DNA of 64,000 bases, taken from an uncultured Clostridia bacterium (GTDB taxonomy: Bacteria; Bacillota; Clostridia; TANB77; CAG-508). Within the stretch, counting starts at the first letter, position 1; the number at the start of each line of letters is the position of its first letter. This document shows positions 56,165 through 63,933 of this stretch, piece by piece. Position numbers and translations under genes: made by a program. Where the stretch lies: positions 13,717-77,716 of the forward strand of contig CAQRYF010000002.1 of assembly GCA_948875265.1 (NCBI GenBank). Direction: 5' to 3'. Below the pieces are notes generated by a model that was not told where the DNA came from, did no database searches, and saw only the letters and a list, made by a program, of their open reading frames with translations.

Positions 56165-57532
56165 TTATTTTAGAGTTGCGATTAAATCATAATCACTTAC
56201 ATCTATTATATCACATTTGACAAATTTATTTAATATATCTTTGCTTAAAACTTTGTTATCATTTTTTATATAAACCATACCATCAATTTCTGGCACATCT
56301 TGCATTGTTCTTCCAATATAGTATTGCCCATCAAAAGATATATCTTCTACTAATGCTGTATACGTTTTTCCTATTTTACCTAATAAATTTTGTTTTGATA
56401 TTTCTTGCTGTACTTTCATAATTTTATTATATCTAGCCTTTTTTGTATTACCATGTATTTGTTCTTGCAATTTAGCTGCTGGAGTTCCTTCTTCTTTTGA
56501 ATACATAAATGTTCCTAATTTATCAAATTTTGCATTTTTTACAAACTCCACTAATTCACCAAAGTTTTCTTTAGTTTCTCCTGGAAAACCAACAATAAGA
56601 CTAGTTCTTAGCACTACATTTGGAATTTTATTTTTGATTTTTTTAATTAAGTTTTCAATATCTTCTTTACTTGTTTTTCTATTCATTTTCTTCAATATTG
56701 AATTAGATATATGTTGGATTGGTATATCAAAGTATTTTGCTATTTTTTCATTATTTGCTACTACCTCAATTAGTTTATCTGTAATTCCTTCTGGATATGA
56801 ATATAAAAATCTAATCCATTTTATTCCTTCAATTTTACTGATTTTTTCTAATAATTCAGCTAATTTACTTTCTCCATATAAATCAATACCATATTTAGTA
56901 GTATCTTGAGCTATTATAATTAATTCCTTAATTCCTTGGTCTGCTAATTTTTTTGCTTCTTCTATTATATCTTCTTGATTTCTACTTACAAATGGACCTC
57001 TTATATATGGAATTGCACAATATGTACACTTATTGCTACATCCTTCTCCTATTTTTAAATATGCATAATTCTTTCCTGTAGTAATCGTTCTATTTAAAAA
57101 TTGTTCTTGTGTAAACATTGGCATTGGTGGGATTTCAGATATCTTTTTACTTGATTTAGTTTTTGACTTTTGTACCACATTCCTTTTTATCAAATCATCT
57201 ATCTTGTCCCACATTTTATCATATTCATCTAACTTTAAAAACAAATCAACTTCTGGCAAAGCTTTTATTAAATCATCATAATATCTTTGAACTAAGCATC
57301 CCATTACAATTATATATTTACATCTATTATTTTTATATTCAGCCATTTCCAATATTGTATTTATTGCTTCTTCTTTTGCTGAATCTATAAAACCACATGT
57401 ATTTATTACTATAATTTCTGCTTTTGATTCATCATTTACTATTCTAAAATTATTCTTTCTAAACATTCCTATTGTTGCTTCTGTATCTATCAAATTTTTA
57501 CTACATCCTAGTGATACAAATCCTACATCCAT
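56165..57532 (-). CDS. rimO: Ribosomal protein S12 methylthiotransferase
   Basis: 455 residues. Radical-SAM enzyme that methylthiolates an aspartate of ribosomal protein S12. N-terminal UPF0004 domain with three cluster cysteines (FVSLGCSKN near 10, NTCGFID near 47, MGCLVQ near 80), the radical-SAM CSNKCTYCAIP triad near 165-175, and a C-terminal TRAM domain. The S12-type features (Q-D-T-T region IIAQDTTKYG) favour RimO over MiaB. Preceded by a hairpin repeat after rng. Confidence 0.93.
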   Translation of the reverse strand: MDVGFVSLGCSKNLIDTEATIGMFRKNNFRIVNDESKAEIIVINTCGFIDSAKEEAINTILEMAEYKNNRCKYIIVMGCLVQRYYDDLIKALPEVDLFLKLDEYDKMWDKIDDLIKRNVVQKSKTKSSKKISEIPPMPMFTQEQFLNRTITTGKNYAYLKIGEGCSNKCTYCAIPYIRGPFVSRNQEDIIEEAKKLADQGIKELIIIAQDTTKYGIDLYGESKLAELLEKISKIEGIKWIRFLYSYPEGITDKLIEVVANNEKIAKYFDIPIQHISNSILKKMNRKTSKEDIENLIKKIKNKIPNVVLRTSLIVGFPGETKENFGELVEFVKNAKFDKLGTFMYSKEEGTPAAKLQEQIHGNTKKARYNKIMKVQQEISKQNLLGKIGKTYTALVEDISFDGQYYIGRTMQDVPEIDGMVYIKNDNKVLSKDILNKFVKCDIIDVSDYDLIATLK

Positions 57533-57552
57533 TTTTTAATCCTTTCTAACTA

Positions 57553-57585
57553 AGTTGTCAAAGTGATTCTTTCGTTTTGGCAACT
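57553..57585. repeat. AGTTGTCAAA hairpin after rng
   Basis: AGTTGTCAAA...TTTTGGCAACT: about 10 bp of near-perfect stem around a 12-nt loop. On the minus strand it begins within the rng stop codon (TAGTTGCCAAA), just as the related repeat begins within the der stop codon at 6607. Confidence 0.7.
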
Positions 57586-58768
57586 AATCTTTATGACTAC
57601 ATATATGTTTTCTTGTTATTTCCATTAAATCTAATTTTGTAAATCCCTCTACTTGTATTTTGCTTCTATCTTTGTTTAACTCTTCTTTTAATATTTTTTC
57701 TATAAGCACTTTATCTTTTTGATCCTTCATATCTATGTAATCTATTATTACTATTCCACCAATATCTCGTAATCTTAACTGTTTTGCAATTTCAATTGTT
57801 GCTTCTTTATTTACTTTAAATATTGTCTGTTCTAAATTCCTTGTTCCTGTATATTTACCAGTATTTACATCTATCGCAGTTAGCGCTTCTGTTTTATCTA
57901 TTGTTATAAATCCTCCACATTTTAGCCATATCTTTCTATTTTTTATCTTTTCTATTTGCTTATTTAAATCATAAACATCTAATATTATTTCTTTTTCTTG
58001 TAATTCTATTTTTATGTTTTTATACTCTTTATTGATTTCCTGTGTATTTTTCAATTTATTATATTCTTCTTTATCATTTACAATTATTCTTTCTATCTCT
58101 TTATCTGATAAATCAATTAAAATCTTTTCTACAATACTTTCACTCTGATATAATAATTTTGCCTTGTTTAACTTAGGATCAACACTAGTTTGAATTATTT
58201 CATTCCACTTATTTTCTATATTTTTAATATCTTCAATAATTTCTTCTTTTTTACCTTGAGCTGATGTTCTTATAATTGCACCATTACCTTGAGTTATATT
58301 TTCTTTAACAAGTGTAATCAATCTTTCCCTTTCTTTTTCATCTTCTATTTTTTGTGAAATTGTTATTATATCTGTATTTGGCATTAGTACTATATATTTA
58401 CTTGGCAGATTAATATGAGTTGATACTCTTGCTCCCTTTTTATCATTACTGTCTTTCTTTACCTGAACTAATATCTTTTGACCTTGCTCTGCAACATCCG
58501 TTATATCAATACTATTGTCTATCTTTTCCTTAGTCTCATCAACTTTGGGCAATATATCTTTTAAATGTATAAAACTATTTTTTTCAGTTCCAATATCTAC
58601 AAATGCTGATTGCATTCCTTTTATAATATCTTTTACAATTCCTATATAAATGTTTCCTTCTTTTCTAATAATAGAATTATTCTCTTCATAATATTCTACT
58701 AAAACTCCATTTTCTACCAATAAAATTTGCTTTTGGTCATTATTTGTTTGTATTATTAACTCTGTCAT
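57584..58768 (-). CDS. rng: Ribonuclease E/G family endoribonuclease
   Basis: 394 residues. S1-like RNA-binding segment at about 35-115 (GNIYIGIVKDIIKGMQSAFVDIG; ILVQVKKDSNDKKGARVSTHI), then the catalytic core with IDVNTGKYTGTRNLEQTI near 292-309 and GGIVIIDYIDM near 330 supplying the metal-binding acids. It ends TRKHICSHKD, before the position of the zinc-link CPxCxG motif of long RNase E/G proteins, so it is a short form. It cuts single-stranded RNA in rRNA maturation or mRNA decay. Confidence 0.9.
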   Translation of the reverse strand: MTELIIQTNNDQKQILLVENGVLVEYYEENNSIIRKEGNIYIGIVKDIIKGMQSAFVDIGTEKNSFIHLKDILPKVDETKEKIDNSIDITDVAEQGQKILVQVKKDSNDKKGARVSTHINLPSKYIVLMPNTDIITISQKIEDEKERERLITLVKENITQGNGAIIRTSAQGKKEEIIEDIKNIENKWNEIIQTSVDPKLNKAKLLYQSESIVEKILIDLSDKEIERIIVNDKEEYNKLKNTQEINKEYKNIKIELQEKEIILDVYDLNKQIEKIKNRKIWLKCGGFITIDKTEALTAIDVNTGKYTGTRNLEQTIFKVNKEATIEIAKQLRLRDIGGIVIIDYIDMKDQKDKVLIEKILKEELNKDRSKIQVEGFTKLDLMEITRKHICSHKD

Positions 58769-58788
58769 ACTTACCTTCCTTTATTTTT

Positions 58789-59346
58789 CTAATTGAATTT
58801 ATTCATTGCAACATCTATACCATTTTTTATTATTTCTATTACAGCATTTTTTGCAATTGTTGTAGCTTTATCTAATTTTTCTTTTTCTTCTTCTGGAATT
58901 GCACCTATAACATAATTTATTAAATCATTTTTGTGTTCTGGCATTCCTATTCCAACTCTCACTCTTTTAAAATTTTGAGAATTTAATTTAGTTACTACTG
59001 ATTTCATTCCATTATGCGTACCTGATCCACCCATTTTTCTTGTTTTTACTATTCCTGGCTCTATATCAATATCATCATATATTACTATTAATTTATCTAA
59101 ATCAATTTTATAAAAATCAATAGCTTCTTTTACACTTTCTCCACTTAAATTCATATAAGTTTGTGGTTTTAATAATATTACTTTTTCATTTTCTATAATT
59201 CCACTTCCATATAGTCCTTTAAATTTCTTTTTGTTTAAATCTATATTATACTCTTTTGATATTTTGTTTATTGTATTAAATCCCATATTATGTCTTGTAT
59301 TACCATATTCTTCCTCTGGATTTCCAAGTCCTACAATTAAATACAT
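58789..59346 (-). CDS. pth: Peptidyl-tRNA hydrolase
   Basis: 185 residues, normal length. Releases tRNA from stalled peptidyl-tRNA. VGLGNPEEEYGNTRHNMGF at 5-23 holds the catalytic His19; KPQTYMNLSGESV near 60-72, VIYDDIDIEPGIVKTRKMGGSGTHNGM near 88-114 with the catalytic Asp. It lies 20 nt before rng. Any organism relying on frameshifting would produce drop-off peptidyl-tRNAs, but this gene is present in nearly all bacteria, so no special role is implied. Confidence 0.96.
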   Translation of the reverse strand: MYLIVGLGNPEEEYGNTRHNMGFNTINKISKEYNIDLNKKKFKGLYGSGIIENEKVILLKPQTYMNLSGESVKEAIDFYKIDLDKLIVIYDDIDIEPGIVKTRKMGGSGTHNGMKSVVTKLNSQNFKRVRVGIGMPEHKNDLINYVIGAIPEEEKEKLDKATTIAKNAVIEIIKNGIDVAMNKFN

Positions 59347-59441
59347 TTCTCTTCTCTCCTAATTTAATTTTATTGTTTAAACTGGTATATATTTTAACTT
59401 ATCTCAGGCTTTTTTTCAAGTATTTTACTTAAATCACAACA

Positions 59442-59466
59442 AAAAAAGCACCTAAGTGCTTTTTTA
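59442..59466 (-). terminator. Rho-independent terminator after spoVG
   Basis: Minus strand AAAAAAGCAC-TTAG-GTGCTTTTTTT, a compact tetraloop hairpin with a T-tract, 7 nt after the spoVG stop. Confidence 0.92.
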
Positions 59467-59473
59467 TTTATAA

Positions 59474-59746
59474 TTATTCTGCTGATTCCTCTGTTTCTGG
59501 AGCTTCATAAGCTTCTAAAATAGCTTTTTGAATTTTCTCTCTAGTTTCAGCATTGATTGGATGAGCTATATCTTTGAATTCTCCGTTTGGAGTTTTTCTA
59601 CTTGGCATAGCTATAAATAATCCATTTTGACTTTCGATAACTTTAATATCATGAACTGCGAATTCATTATCGAATGTTACAGAAGCAACAGCTTTCATTC
59701 TGTTCTCTGAATTTACTTTTCTTAAACGTACATCTGTTATTTGCAT
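59474..59746 (-). CDS. spoVG: Septation/sporulation regulator SpoVG
   Basis: 90 residues from [19 protein letters not shown], the universal SpoVG N-terminus; the ATG at 59746 follows GGAAGGCAGG. Conserved blocks [19 protein letters not shown] and [21 protein letters not shown] are present. A small nucleic-acid-binding protein that affects septation in sporulating cells and gene expression more widely. Driven by a sigma-H promoter (59820-59848). An in-frame CGG lies upstream of this start in the leader, not in the coding sequence. Independent terminator. Confidence 0.95.
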   Translation of the reverse strand: MQITDVRLRKVNSENRMKAVASVTFDNEFAVHDIKVIESQNGLFIAMPSRKTPNGEFKDIAHPINAETREKIQKAILEAYEAPETEESAE

Positions 59747-59819
59747 TTTTAGTGCACCTGCCTTCCTTAAGTTTTTAAATATATTTTGTACATACCGTTT
59801 AATCTTATGTACAATTATA

Positions 59820-59848
59820 TTATTCTTCACAAATAAACTTTTTCCTTC
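59820..59848 (-). promoter_or_regulatory. Sigma-H promoter of spoVG
   Basis: Minus-strand GAAGGAAAA (-35), 11-nt spacer, GAAGAATAA (-10): a full match to the sigma-H consensus RNAGGAWWW-N11/12-RNNGAATWW. It lies about 75 nt upstream of the spoVG start, as expected for this early-sporulation gene in Firmicutes. Confidence 0.85.
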
Positions 59849-59961
59849 TTTTTTTTACAAAAAAATTAAATTTTATTAATTGTTTATAATTTTCCCTATT
59901 AAAACTGTAACATAACCAATTTTTTCTAATATATTACATTATATAAATTTTTATAAAAGTA

Positions 59962-59990
59962 TTGAAATTTTGGTTATATAATTATATAAT
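59962..59990 (+). promoter_or_regulatory. Sigma-A promoter of murC
   Basis: TTGAAA, exactly 17 nt, TATAAT, 32-60 nt before the murC start. It lies between the divergent spoVG and murC genes. Confidence 0.78.
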
Positions 59991-60021
59991 CAATCTGTTA
60001 AATAAAAGGAGTGTGTGTTTA

Positions 60022-61405
60022 ATGCCAAATATAGATAATCTAAAGAAATATAAAAATATACATATGATTGGAATTGGTGGAGTTAGTATGAGTGGAATAG
60101 CCGCAATTTTAACAAATTGGGGCTTTATAATTACTGGTTCTGATTGGGCAGAATCTGAAACTACTATAAAATTAAATCAAATTGGAATTAAAGTTACTAT
60201 TGGCCACAACTTAGAAGATGTTGCAAAATCTGATATAGTAGTATATTCTGCTGCAATAAAAGATGATGACCCTGAAATGGTAGAAGCAAAAAGATTAAAT
60301 ATTCCAACAATTGAAAGAGCTGACTTTTTAGGTGAGTTAACTAGATGTTATAAAGATACAATTTGTGTATCTGGTACTCACGGAAAAACAACTACAACTT
60401 CAATGATTTCACTTTGCTTTTTAGAGGACTTGAAAGATCCTAGCATCCAAGTTGGAGCATTTTTAAAACAACTTCGGTGGAAATTATAAAGTTGGAACTA
60501 GTGAACATTTTATAATTGAAGCTTGTGAATATGTAGAAAGTTTCTTAAAATTCAGCCCTAAAGCAGAAATTATATTAAATATTGATAATGATCATTTAGA
60601 TTATTTTAAAACTTTCGATAATATTAAAAATGCTTTTATTAAATATACAAAATTATTACCAGACGATGGATTATTAATAATCAATGGTGATGATAATAAT
60701 TGCTTGGATTTACCTAAATATACAAATGCAAAAACTATTACATATGGTATTACAAATAAAAATGTTGATTTTCTTGCTACAAATATATTATTTGATAATG
60801 ATGGTTTCGCATCATTTGATGTATATTTTAATAATAAACTCTTAAGTAATTTCAAACTTTCTGTACCAGGAATGCATAATGTTCTAAACGCTTTAGCTTG
60901 TATTTCTTTATGTATAAAATATGGTATTACTATTAAATCTATAAAAAAAGCATTAATAAAGTTCACTGGTGCCCATAGAAGATTTGAATTTAAAGGTAAA
61001 ATCAACAAAAGTATTAGTGTATATGATGACTATGGTCATCATCCTACTGAAATTTTAGCAACAGCTAAATCTCTTATGAATAAGAAGTTTAATAAATCTT
61101 GGGTTGTTTTTCAACCCCATACATATAGCAGAACAAAAAATTTATTAGATGATTTTGCAAATACTTTACTAAATTTTGATAATATTATTATTTTAGATAT
61201 ATATGCCGCAAGAGAAAAGAATACTTATGGAATTAGTTCTAAGGATTTAGTTGATAAAATTATTTCTCTTGGAAAAGATGCAAAATATATTCCTAATTTT
61301 GATGAATGTGCTTCATATGTTAAAAATAATGTACAAGAAAATGATATTGTTATGACATTAGGTGCTGGTACAGTTACAGAAATTGGACCTATGTTAATTG
61401 ATTAG
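60022..61405 (+). CDS. murC: UDP-N-acetylmuramate-L-alanine ligase MurC, needs +1 frameshift at CGG
   Basis: Adds L-Ala to UDP-MurNAc, an essential step. 151 codons (60022-60474: MIGIGGVSMSGIA; ATP loop SGTHGKTTTTSM) end in AFLKQL, followed by CGG. Skipping its C (60475) in CTT-C-GGT gives GGNYKVGTSEHFIIEACEY and 309 more codons (ILNIDNDHLDYF; YDDYGHHPTEILA; VVFQPHTYSRT) to the stop at 61405, total 460 residues, normal for MurC. Without the shift it ends four codons later, before the middle and C-terminal domains. AAAGGAG precedes the ATG at 60022. Confidence 0.9.
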
Positions 61406-61424
61406 TTATTTAAAGTTAAAATTC

Positions 61425-61468
61425 AATACACCTTATAATCTAATTATCTGATTAAAGGTGTATTTTTA
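61425..61468 (+). terminator. Rho-independent terminator after murC
   Basis: AATACACCTT pairs with AAGGTGTATT around a 20-nt loop, followed by TTTAATTAAT; 20 nt after the murC stop. Confidence 0.8.
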
Positions 61469-61481
61469 ATTAATGACTAAA

Positions 61482-62132
61482 TCAACCTACTTTTTGCATA
61501 TTAATCTTTTCTATTTCAGATTCTAGCCATTTTTGCTTTGCTGCAAAAATATTATGATCTATTTGATTTTGCTTTATTACTTCATCTATTTTTGCTAATA
61601 ATTCATCATGTTTTTTATTCATTATTTTACTAATTGTTTCTGCTAATTCTCTTATTTCTATAGCTGTTTCATTATTAGATTTATCAAGTTTTTTATCAAA
61701 TTCTTCATTAATTTGTGCAAATCTTTGGTCAAATTTTTGGTCTAATTCTTCATTCATTTGTGCAAATCTTCGCTCAAGTTTTTGGTCTAATTCTTCATTC
61801 ATTTGTGCAAATCTTTGGTCAAATTTTTGGTCTAATTCTTCATTCATTTGTGCAAATCTTCGCTCAAGTTTTTGGTCTAATTCTTCATTAATTTGTGCAA
61901 ATCTTCGCTCAAGTTTTTGGTCTAATTCTTCATTAATTTGTGCAAATCTTCGCTCAAGTTTTTGGTCTAATTCTTCATTCATTTGTGCAAATCTTTGGTC
62001 AAGTTTTTGGTCAAAATCATTACTCATTTTCTCTAGTTTTTGATCAAATTCATCCTGTCTCTTTTCTATTTTATCAATTCTTTTCTCGATATTTTTAACA
62101 GTATATAATATTTCTTTAAGCATTTCTTCCAT
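61482..62132 (-). CDS. Repeat coiled-coil protein (15-residue repeat)
   Basis: 216 residues from MEEMLKEILYTVKNIEKRI; GGAGG lies 8 nt before the ATG at 62132. Seven tandem copies of a 15-residue unit (LDQKLERRFAQINEE and variants with FDQRFAQM) span about residues 40-150, encoded by near-identical 45-bp DNA repeats. The tail resembles the tail of the protein at 29551 (DxVIKQNQIDHNIFAAKQK against QFMLQNNVEHKQFSYQ). No signal or membrane segment. Likely a long coiled coil; function unknown. Confidence 0.75.
   Translation of the reverse strand: MEEMLKEILYTVKNIEKRIDKIEKRQDEFDQKLEKMSNDFDQKLDQRFAQMNEELDQKLERRFAQINEELDQKLERRFAQINEELDQKLERRFAQMNEELDQKFDQRFAQMNEELDQKLERRFAQMNEELDQKFDQRFAQINEEFDKKLDKSNNETAIEIRELAETISKIMNKKHDELLAKIDEVIKQNQIDHNIFAAKQKWLESEIEKINMQKVG
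61694..62010. repeat. 45-bp tandem repeats inside the coiled-coil gene
   Basis: On the plus strand units containing TTTTTGGTCTAATTCTTCAT and TTTGTGCAAATCTTCGCTCA recur every 45 nt about seven times, some copies identical. The unit is a multiple of three, so copy-number change stays in frame. Confidence 0.9.
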
Positions 62133-62141
62133 ACAATACAC

Positions 62142-62553
62142 CTCCTTATTAATTAATTTTTTATAATATTTTTCTACATCACTCCTTCACATTTTACTAC
62201 ATCCTTTTTTAGTTTGCAATAACTTTTACGTAAAATTTTACTTGTTTTGTAGCATATTTAAAATATTACATTGTTATTATTTAAATGCTAAAAATTAAAT
62301 TTTAAAATCATTATCTTTTATTGTTTGAGCTCAAAACAATATATTGATTTTTGAATATCTAGATTTAAATTATTGATTTAAAACCTTATGATTTTAAATT
62401 TTGAAAAAATTATAAAAAGATTTAAATTAAACTTCATGCAATATCTTAAATATTATTGCACTTTTATTAAAACACAAAATGATATACTTTGCAACAACTT
62501 TTCGCCGCAAAATTCGACAAAAAATGAGACAGTTTTCCCCTGTCCCTAATGTC
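62142..62553. other. AT-rich gap between the repeat protein and spoIVB
   Basis: Very AT-rich. Holds the repeat-protein ribosome site at its left end and the spoIVB terminator at its right. Short A/T dyads around 62340-62400 (AAATTATTGATTTAAAA) are low-complexity. No gene, tRNA or riboswitch recognised. Confidence 0.4.
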
Positions 62554-62557
62554 TCAC
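62523..62557 (-). terminator. Terminator built on the spoIVB stop codon
   Basis: Minus strand GTGAGACA...TGTCTCAT followed by TTTTTTG. The TGA reached only after the second CGG shift of spoIVB is the first triplet of the stem, as for spoIIP at 12139. This supports that TGA being the real end of the gene. Confidence 0.8.
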
Positions 62558-63785
62558 TCTACTTCTTTTGCTTGTTTTAACATAATGTCACCAAATACTG
62601 CGTAGCCGTTCTTGTGGATTGTTAACTAATACATGTGTTACTGCTCCAACAAATTTTCCATTTTGTATTACTGGTGATCCAGACATTCCTTGTATTATTC
62701 CTCCTGTTTTTTCTAATAATCTTTTATCTGTTACTTTTATTTGCATACTCTTGTTATCATAATTATTTTCTTTATATATTTTTTCTATTTCTATTTCATA
62801 TTCTTGTGGTTTTTGATTGTCTAAACTACATACTATACTTGCTTTTCCTGTTTGTATTTCTTCTCTTAATGCAACTTCCATTTCTTTTGATGTATCAAGA
62901 TTTAAAGTAGCTATATTATCTACTGTTCCATAAATTCCAAATCTACTATTTTTATATATTTTACCTATATTTTTTTGATTTTCGATAGTGCCTTGTATTT
63001 TTCCTGGATTTCCAGTTTCTCCTTTTGTTATATTTAAAATTCTAGTTGTTACAAATTCACCTGATGCAATATTTATTAACTCTTCTGTATCTATATCTGT
63101 AATTCCATGTCCCAATGCACCAAAAGTTTTTGATGATGGTTCATAAAAAGTTACTGTTCCAACTCCGTGCTGCACTATCTCTTACCCATAATCCCAATTT
63201 ATATTCACTATTACTTGTTTTTACTGGACTCATACTACATTCTTTTGTTTCATCATCATGTATATATTTTACATTGATATTATTTCCTTTTGATTTATTT
63301 ACTGTTTCAACCAATTCATCAGTTGTATTAATTTTACTTTCATCTATTCCTATTATTGTATCTCCTTCTTTTATTCCTGTATTTTCATAAGGTTTATACT
63401 TTTTATTGTCTTCTCCTTCTATTTCAGACATGCCAACTACTAAAACTCCACTTGTATACAATTTTACTCCGGCAATATTTCCTACTGGTATTACTTTTGT
63501 TCTTGGAAGTACGTCTACATTAACATTTTTTATTGGTATATTATCAAATAAACTTACCTTTAATGTTGCTTTTCCACTTTTTTGTGCTATACTTTCATTG
63601 TTGTTAGAACTTGCTTCTATAGTATCAGAGTTTGTTTCTATATTTAATCCAAATAAAGTTTTCATTGTAATACTTTCTCCTTCAAACGCTACTAATTCAT
63701 CTGGCAAGTTTTGTATTACTAATACATATGAATATATTATTAATAAAATAAATACTAATACTATCTTTTTAAAACTTTTTCTCAT
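62554..63785 (-). CDS. spoIVB: SpoIVB sporulation signalling protease, needs two +1 frameshifts at CGG
   Basis: Serine protease sent from the forespore to trigger sigma-K processing. Part 1 (63168-63785, 206 codons): membrane anchor and PDZ domain, ending VRDSAA. Skip C (plus-strand G 63167) in GCA-C-GGA: GVGTVTFYEPSSKTFGALGHGI (catalytic His) through GIIQGMSGSPVIQ (catalytic Ser) for 186 codons to NNPQE. Skip C (G 62608) in GAA-C-GGC: GYAVFGDIMLKQAKEVE and a TGA at 62554. Total 409 residues, near the usual ~425. Both junctions restore conserved SpoIVB blocks (AGVGT-x-TF and the C-terminal GY motif). Confidence 0.9.
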
Positions 63786-63835
63786 AAAATTCTCCTCAAA
63801 TGCTTATAAAACGTGAAAAAGACTTCACGCTCTAT

Positions 63836-63864
63836 ATTATAATTTATGCGGACGAAGAAAACAA
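63836..63864 (-). promoter_or_regulatory. Promoter-like element upstream of spoIVB
   Basis: Minus-strand TTGTTT, 17 nt, TATAAT, 51-79 nt before the spoIVB start. It has sigma-A form; spoIVB is usually read by sigma-F/G, whose boxes I cannot identify with confidence here. A small hairpin (GCGTGAAGTC / CACGT) follows in the leader. Confidence 0.5.
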
Positions 63865-63933
63865 TACCCAAATTTAAATATTAAACGGAAATATCGGGTT
63901 ATTTAACCGTATAAATGAGAGGTTTTAACCGTT

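Noticed and set aside
57584..58768. rng as a truncated pseudogene
   Set aside because: The catalytic core is complete and the stop is followed directly by a repeat hairpin; short RNase G forms without the zinc link are plausible in this group.
59746..59830. N-terminal extension of spoVG with an in-frame CGG
   Set aside because: The extended start lies within the sigma-H -10 region, and the family begins MQITDV at 59746, so the CGG at about 59788-59790 is in the leader and does not count against the CGG rule.
61694..62010. CRISPR-like or minisatellite non-coding array
   Set aside because: The 45-bp units encode a continuous coiled coil with a good start site and native codon use.
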